IMG/VR virus record: IMGVR_UViG_3300021368_000348
Location: 1 to 58,187 of that record
DNA: 58,187 bases
Source: a virus
Strand: one strand, 5' to 3'
The position numbers were made by a program, and so were the translations under genes. The notes under the pieces were generated by a model. That model was not told the origin of the DNA, made no database searches, and saw only the letters and a program-made list of their open reading frames with translations. How positions within the stretch are numbered: the first letter of the stretch is position 1; each line of letters begins with the position of its first letter. Shown one piece after another: positions 53,928-58,187 of the stretch.

Positions 53928-54983
53928 ATGACTGATCTTAATCAAGAAGTCGAAGTTGAAATCCGCGATACAGATGTTGAAACTAACGATGTAGCGGAGG
54001 AGACTCTTGACGAAGCGAAAGAGCCAGGTACTAACGGCGATGCAAAATCTGTGAAGGGACAACCTGTCTCTGAGCCAGAGTCAATCGCATCTGTCGATAA
54101 AGCTGCAAAAGGCGCTACGACAAAACAATCACCACCAAAGACTAAGGCAGGTATGTTGAACGCAATGTATCAGACTGCTTCAAAAATGAAGAAGACTGAC
54201 CTAATGGCGGCGTACAAATCTGTATGTGAAGCGGCAGGTGTTGAGCTAGAAGATGTAGCGGAACTTGACACATCTGCAGAACTATCTGCAATCGTTGAAG
54301 GTGAAGCGACTCTATCTGAAGAATTCAAGGAAAAGACTGCGGTAATCTTCGAAGCAGCGGTAAAGACTAAGCTGTCTGAAGAAGTCACACGTCTTGAAGA
54401 ACAGTATGCTGAAGAACTAGCCGAAGAGGTATCTTCTATCAAGGAAGACCTAGTCGGTAAAGTAGATTCATACCTAAACTATGTAGTTGAATCTTGGATG
54501 GAAGAAAACAAGTTGGCGGTACAGAACGGACTACGTACTGAAATCGCTGAAAACTTCATGAACTCAATGAAGGACCTATTCGTAGAGTCTTACGTTGAAG
54601 TTCCTGAGTCTAAGGTAGACCTAGTTGATGAACTAGCAGAGCAGGTATCTGAGTTAGAAGAGAAACTAAACTCAACTACTGGTGACGCTATTTCACTTGC
54701 AGAGGAACTAGAGACTTACAAGCGTAACACTATTATCGCTGAAGCCTCTCGTGACCTTGCAGACACTCAAGCAGAAAAGTTACGTGAACTTGCAGAGAGC
54801 GTAGACTTCGAGAGCGAAGACCAATTCGTCAAGAAAGTTGCGACTATCAAAGAATCATACTTTTCAAAAGAAATCCCAGAGCAAATTGAAGAATCAGTTT
54901 CAGGTGAAGCTGAAGAAGAAGTGGAAGTATCCGGCCTAATGGAGAACTACTTGACTGCTCTACGTAAAACCTCTAAAAAATAA
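53928..54983 (+). CDS. gp22: Prohead scaffold protein gp22
   Basis: A 351-aa acidic, helical scaffold (T4 269 aa). N-terminal ~85 residues are low-complexity (EVEVEIRDTDVETNDVAEE, then SPPKTKAGMLNAMYQ). The middle is long coiled coil (EELAEEVSSIKEDLVGKVDSYLNYVVESWM, a well-conserved gp22 block) and LVDELAEQVSELEEKL. The C-terminal SGLMENYLTALRKT is typical. It forms the core around which gp23 assembles and is removed by gp21. Strong AAGGAG ribosome site at 53917-53922. Confidence 0.92.
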   Translation: MTDLNQEVEVEIRDTDVETNDVAEETLDEAKEPGTNGDAKSVKGQPVSEPESIASVDKAAKGATTKQSPPKTKAGMLNAMYQTASKMKKTDLMAAYKSVCEAAGVELEDVAELDTSAELSAIVEGEATLSEEFKEKTAVIFEAAVKTKLSEEVTRLEEQYAEELAEEVSSIKEDLVGKVDSYLNYVVESWMEENKLAVQNGLRTEIAENFMNSMKDLFVESYVEVPESKVDLVDELAEQVSELEEKLNSTTGDAISLAEELETYKRNTIIAEASRDLADTQAEKLRELAESVDFESEDQFVKKVATIKESYFSKEIPEQIEESVSGEAEEEVEVSGLMENYLTALRKTSKK

Positions 54984-54994
54984 GGAAGACTGAA

Positions 54995-56272
54995 ATGAAT
55001 CAATCATTCGACAAATTGATCGAAAAGTGGTCTCCAGTTCTTAATGAAGAATCTGCGGGCACTATCACGGATCATCACAAGAAGGCTGTAACTGCAGCTA
55101 TCCTAGAAAACCAAGAACGCGCAATGATCGAAGAGCGCACTGCAATGTCTGGCTTCATCACTGAAGATGTAGCAGGTGGTGCGAACACTGGTTCTGCAGC
55201 GAACTGGGACCCAGTCCTAATCTCGCTAGTACGTCGTGCAATGCCAAACCTAATGGCGTATGACATCTGTGGTGTTCAGCCAATGTCTGGTCCAACTGGC
55301 CTAATCTTCGCGATGAAGTCACGTTACGGTTCAGGTAAGACTACTTCACCAGAAGCACTATTCCAAGAAGCTGATACTGGTTTCTCTGGTCAAGGTACTC
55401 ACCCTGCAGGCGAAGCGATGCCAACTGCATCTGCTGAGTCTCTAGGCGCAGGCGGTGTTGACGTTAACGGCAACCCATCAGGCGATTTCTCAGAGATGGG
55501 TTTCACTATCGAGAAGGCGACTGTAACTGCTAAGTCACGTGCATTGAAGGCGGAATACTCGCTAGAACTTGCACAAGACTTGAAAGCGATTCACGGCCTA
55601 GACGCTGAAACTGAGTTGGCGAACATCTTGTCAACTGAGATTCTAGCGGAAATCAACCGTGAAGTTGTTTACGCTATCAACTCTACTGCAATCCAAGGTG
55701 CAACTACTGGTAACATCAATGTCCCAGGCACTTTCGACCTAGACCTAGACGCTGATGGCCGTTGGTCTGCAGAGAAGTTCAAGGGTCTAGTTGTACAACT
55801 TGACCGTGAAGCAAACCAAATCGCGAAAGAAACTCGTCGCGGTAAGGGTAACGTCGTAGTATGTTCTTCTGACGTTGCAACTGCACTAGCAGCTTCTGGT
55901 ATGTTGGACTACACTCCAGCGATGTCTACTTCATTGTCAATCGACGATACTGGTAACACTTTCGCAGGTACTCTAAACGGTCGCATCAAGGTCTACATCG
56001 ACCCATATGCATCAGCTGACTACATCACTGTAGGCTACAAGGGTACTAACGCATACGACGCAGGTATCTTCTACTGCCCATACGTACCACTACAGATGGT
56101 CAAGGCAGTTGGCGAGAATGACTTCCAGCCACGTATCGGGTTCAAGACTCGTTACGGCATGGTGTCAAACCCATTCGTAGGTGCAACCCCACCAAGCGGT
56201 ATCGCACCAAACAACATCTACTACCGTTCATTCGCGGTAGCGAACATCATGGGTACTTCTGGTACTGTATAA
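54995..56272 (+). CDS. gp23: Major capsid protein gp23
   Basis: A 425-aa HK97-fold capsid precursor (T4 521 aa). Diagnostic blocks: PNLMAYDICGVQPMSGPTGLIFAMKSRY (residues ~85-112), FTIEKATVTAKSRALKAEYSLELAQDLKAIHGLDAE, and IYRSF-type C-terminus with RIGFKTRYGMVSNPF. A likely gp21 cleavage site is FITE (ending Glu57), ahead of the region where the mature N-terminus lies in homologues; this is inference from the I-x-E rule. Ribosome site AAGGAAG precedes the ATG, and a double hairpin follows the stop. Confidence 0.97.
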   Translation: MNQSFDKLIEKWSPVLNEESAGTITDHHKKAVTAAILENQERAMIEERTAMSGFITEDVAGGANTGSAANWDPVLISLVRRAMPNLMAYDICGVQPMSGPTGLIFAMKSRYGSGKTTSPEALFQEADTGFSGQGTHPAGEAMPTASAESLGAGGVDVNGNPSGDFSEMGFTIEKATVTAKSRALKAEYSLELAQDLKAIHGLDAETELANILSTEILAEINREVVYAINSTAIQGATTGNINVPGTFDLDLDADGRWSAEKFKGLVVQLDREANQIAKETRRGKGNVVVCSSDVATALAASGMLDYTPAMSTSLSIDDTGNTFAGTLNGRIKVYIDPYASADYITVGYKGTNAYDAGIFYCPYVPLQMVKAVGENDFQPRIGFKTRYGMVSNPFVGATPPSGIAPNNIYYRSFAVANIMGTSGTV

Positions 56273-56295
56273 GTCCCATTAGTTCAATAAAAAGA

Positions 56296-56346
56296 ACTGG
56301 CTTCAAGCTAGTCATTTTAGGGGAGTCTTCGGACTCCCTTTTTTTT
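56296..56346 (+). terminator. Double-hairpin terminator after gp23
   Basis: A small stem ACTGGCT-tca-AGCTAGT (56296-56312) is followed by GGGAGTC-TTCG-GACTCCC (56321-56338) with a UUCG loop and an 8-T tract. This is the strongest terminator in the window, as expected after the major capsid gene. Confidence 0.9.
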
Positions 56347-56349
56347 GTG

Positions 56350-56357
56350 TATAAATA
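56350..56357 (+). promoter_or_regulatory. T4-type late promoter (TATAAATA) after gp23
   Basis: Exact TATAAATA 3 nt after the terminator T-tract and 20 nt before the next ATG. Confidence 0.8.
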
Positions 56358-56377
56358 TGGACTACTGAGGACATATT

Positions 56378-56848
56378 ATGAGTCTAACAACTAACAAAAA
56401 CTTTTTGCAACCTACGGGATTCCGTGTCATCATCGACCGCGAGAAGTACGCGAACCTAGAATTCTTTGCGCAGTCGGTGCAACACCCTGGCTCGTCTGTT
56501 GATGCGCGTGATATACCTATCCCTAAGTTTGCTGCAATACCTGTCGCAGGTGACAAGATTACTTACAGTGAGTTGAACATCAACTTGATTGTGGATGAAG
56601 ACATGTCCGCATACAAGGAGATGCAGTCGTGGTTAGAAAGACTCATAGATACACCAGATACCCCAGACCTATATAATGATGTGACTGTCATTATACTTAC
56701 CAGTCACAATAACACGAACAGACAGATACGTTATAAGAATTGTATCCCAGTAATGATTGGGTCGATTGAGTTTACCTCAACAGTCGGAGACACGACGTTT
56801 GTTACCTTTGACGCATCGTTTAGGTTTAGTTCATTTGAGATATTATGA
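56378..56848 (+). CDS. Tail-tube-fold protein (gp54/gp3-position tail completion candidate)
   Basis: A 156-aa protein whose pattern parallels the gp19 tube subunit in this window: an N-terminal strand (TGFRVIIDREKY), FFAQSVQHPGSSV (compare FMCKAAQLPASV), VAGDKITYSELNINLIVDED (compare IAGDRTFEPWNVTVLND), a KEMQSWLERL helix (compare NAMERWMNGI), and a final FDASFRFSSFEI. T4 has tube-like domains in gp54 and tail-completion proteins such as gp3. In marine T4-like phages a gp3-annotated gene occurs near here. I favour a tube initiator or terminator; the exact T4 counterpart is not settled. It overlaps the next gene by 4 nt. Confidence 0.72.
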   Translation: MSLTTNKNFLQPTGFRVIIDREKYANLEFFAQSVQHPGSSVDARDIPIPKFAAIPVAGDKITYSELNINLIVDEDMSAYKEMQSWLERLIDTPDTPDLYNDVTVIILTSHNNTNRQIRYKNCIPVMIGSIEFTSTVGDTTFVTFDASFRFSSFEIL

Positions 56849-57492
56849 GTTTAAAGAAATATGAGATTAGGAACGTTAACGTTCTTAATATCCTTGAAGA
56901 TTTTCGTTTCACGTACCGTGAGCTCTATCAACCCGAAAAGACGAACGAATGTTTGTTCGAACGTATGGCAGGTGAGGCTGATAAGTGGTGTGGTGATGAA
57001 CACCTACAAACCCTATACAACATGGGTGAGGCGCATGATGGTGCAGCTGATACCTCTGTCTGTTATCCTATCAAACCAAAACACTACAACGGGACTCACC
57101 CCGAAGAATACCGTAAGACGTGGGAGGCGCTCGACCAACAACTCAAAGAAGAGTTGGGGGTTCGATGCAGCGCACTATCTACACTCTACCCACCCGATGG
57201 TTTTATTGGGTGGCATAACAACGCGAACGCATCTGAACACAATCTCATTTTCACATGGTCCGAAAGAGGAGATGGGTGGTTCAAGTTTATCGAACCATCT
57301 ACTGGTGAAGAAGTCGTCATTCAGGATGAGCCAGGATGGAATTTAAAGGCGGGATATTTTGGTGCCTATGGGTCAGATGACGTTGTCTACCATTGCGCAC
57401 ACACGAAATGTTTTCGCATGACACTGAGTTACACCTTGGGTCATGACTTTGATTTTTGGCAAGATTGTATTGACTACATCACTAATCCGTGA
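56845..57492 (+). CDS. 2OG-Fe(II) oxygenase family protein (HxN variant), paralogue of 32935-33645
   Basis: A 215-aa protein sharing all conserved blocks with the oxygenase at 32935: LYPPDGFIGWHNNANASEHN (His124-Asn125-Asn126), FTWSERGDGWFKFIEP, IQDEPGWNLKAGYFGAY, distal His183 (VYHCAH) and Arg191 (FRMTLSYTLGHDFDFW). The N-terminal helical half differs. As in its paralogue, the residue in the HxD/E position is asparagine. It is overlapped by the tube-fold gene and followed by uvsY, a location where cyanophage-type genomes often carry such an oxygenase. The substrate is unknown. Confidence 0.78.
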   Translation: MSLKKYEIRNVNVLNILEDFRFTYRELYQPEKTNECLFERMAGEADKWCGDEHLQTLYNMGEAHDGAADTSVCYPIKPKHYNGTHPEEYRKTWEALDQQLKEELGVRCSALSTLYPPDGFIGWHNNANASEHNLIFTWSERGDGWFKFIEPSTGEEVVIQDEPGWNLKAGYFGAYGSDDVVYHCAHTKCFRMTLSYTLGHDFDFWQDCIDYITNP

Positions 57493-57525
57493 TATACTAT
57501 ACCTTTTGCACCGTAGGTTTACACG

Positions 57526-57969
57526 ATGGATTTAGATTCTATACAGAAGGAATGGGCTGAGGACTGTGAGATTCCTCAGCACCAACTTGACGAAGTATCA
57601 CGACAGACGCCTAGTCTACACGCCAAATATCTACAGTATCTATCATTAGCGAAACTGCAACTCAAACGCGCAGAGAACTCACAGAAGACTCTGTTGTTGC
57701 AGAAGTGGAAATATTACAACGGTAAGATGGACCAAGAAGAGTTGGTTGCAACTGGCTGGGAGTTAGACCCGTTCAATGGACTGAAGATATTGAAGGGTGA
57801 CATGGACCTCTACTATGATGCGGACCCTGAGATACAGAAGTCCGAAGAGAGAATTGCGTACCTTAAAGTTGTTATAGATACACTAAAGGATATTGTTGAC
57901 ACTCTAAAGTGGAGACACCAAACCGTAAAGAATATGATTGAGTGGCGAAAGTTTGAGGCCGGTGGATAA
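57526..57969 (+). CDS. uvsY: Recombination mediator UvsY
   Basis: A 147-aa protein matching UvsY (137 aa in T4): DLDSIQKEWAEDCEIP at the start, LHAKYLQYLSLAKLQLKRAE, LLLQKWKYYNGKM, and the C-terminal EERIAYLKVVIDTLKDIVDTLKWRHQTVKNMIEWRKF, a helical block highly typical of the family. It loads UvsX on gp32-coated single-stranded DNA. The gap before it (57493-57525) has a possible weak promoter (TTGCACCG and ATATACTATA) but no TATAAATA. It overlaps uvsW by 8 nt. Confidence 0.94.
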   Translation: MDLDSIQKEWAEDCEIPQHQLDEVSRQTPSLHAKYLQYLSLAKLQLKRAENSQKTLLLQKWKYYNGKMDQEELVATGWELDPFNGLKILKGDMDLYYDADPEIQKSEERIAYLKVVIDTLKDIVDTLKWRHQTVKNMIEWRKFEAGG

Positions 57970-58187
57970 CAAGATACGAATAAGGATGGTCAACCACAGT
58001 TACTTTTCTGTGGAGGCACATCCCGCACAGGAGAATGAATTACGAGAGTATTTCTCGTTCTTCGTCCCTGGCTATAAGTTCATGCCTGCGTATAAACGTA
58101 AGGTTTGGGATGGCCGCGTAAAACTGTACAACACTGTAACTAAACAGATGAACGTGGGTCTCTACACACATTTGCGTCGATTCTGCG
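57962..58187 (+). CDS. uvsW: Recombination DNA-RNA helicase UvsW, N-terminal fragment
   Basis: Open at the window edge, with 75 codons visible. The translation from GTG 57962 reads as the UvsW N-terminal domain: IRIRMVNHSYFSVEAHPAQ, LREYFSFFVPGYKFMPAY and KVWDGRVKLYN, matching T4 UvsW's LRDFFSF..DGYRFNP....WDGRIRL block. The GTG start gives the same N-terminal length as T4. An internal ATG at 57986 would cut the first strand. UvsW is an SF2 helicase for branched DNA and late-stage replication/recombination; its helicase motifs lie beyond the window. It overlaps uvsY by 8 nt. Confidence 0.9.
   Translation, partial: MDNKIRIRMVNHSYFSVEAHPAQENELREYFSFFVPGYKFMPAYKRKVWDGRVKLYNTVTKQMNVGLYTHLRRFC

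Noticed and set aside
1-58187. tRNA genes, integrase, insertion sequences, attachment sites or a replication origin
   Set aside because: None seen by reading; the window is almost entirely virion genes. A tRNAscan-type search was not possible here.

Overview
This window is a long, gap-free structural block from a T4-like myovirus. Every convincing gene lies on the + strand, genes overlap or nearly touch, and the order is the T4/cyanophage-type virion order: gp53, gp27-like, gp5, gp25, gp6, gp8, a large fibre region, gp13-gp14-gp15-gp16-gp17-gp18-gp19-gp20, gp67-like, gp21-gp22-gp23, a tail-tube-fold protein, uvsY and the start of uvsW. The gene order, the DUF4815-type giant tail protein, the BppU-like and fibre proteins and the 2OG-Fe(II) oxygenases point to a marine T4-like phage of the broad cyanophage/pelagiphage type. 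No photosynthesis or other host-diagnostic gene lies in the window, so the host cannot be named beyond a probable aquatic Gram-negative bacterium.

Layout. 1-7.5 kb: baseplate hub and wedge (gp53, gp27-like, a minimal gp5 without lysozyme, a 492-aa helical protein, gp25, gp6, a wedge-associated protein). 7.5-16 kb: an Ig-like fibre/decoration protein, a 1,414-aa collagen-like fibre, a 2OG-Fe(II) oxygenase-like protein, a GT-A glycosyltransferase, and gp8. 16-26.8 kb: a 2,051-aa DUF4815-type protein carrying a grafted copy of the Ig-like module, a small coiled-coil protein, a second fibre followed by a paralogous glycosyltransferase, two DYGL/FDSR proteins and a tail-assembly-chaperone-like protein. 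26.9-33.6 kb: a 1,566-aa protein made of about 320 tetrapeptide repeats, a small helical protein, a GT8-like glycosyltransferase and a second-type 2OG oxygenase. 33.7-44 kb: BppU-like protein, two small fibre/baseplate proteins and two giant coiled-coil fibres (1,822 and 1,016 aa). 44-58.2 kb: neck, packaging, sheath, tube, portal, prohead and capsid genes, a third oxygenase, uvsY and uvsW.

Regulation. I count 13 exact copies of the T4 late-promoter box TATAAATA, all on the + strand between or just ahead of genes. Several follow strong hairpin terminators at unit ends (after the tetrapeptide protein, after both giant fibres, after the gp67-like gene and after gp23).

The most interesting feature is a repeated association of very repetitive fibre genes with protein-modifying enzymes. 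The collagen-like fibre is followed directly by a prolyl-hydroxylase-like 2OG oxygenase and a glycosyltransferase. A second fibre with the same C-terminal motif is followed by a paralogous glycosyltransferase. The tetrapeptide-repeat protein is followed by another glycosyltransferase and another oxygenase. I infer a phage-encoded fibre hydroxylation/glycosylation system. Adjacency and folds are read from sequence; substrate identity is inference.
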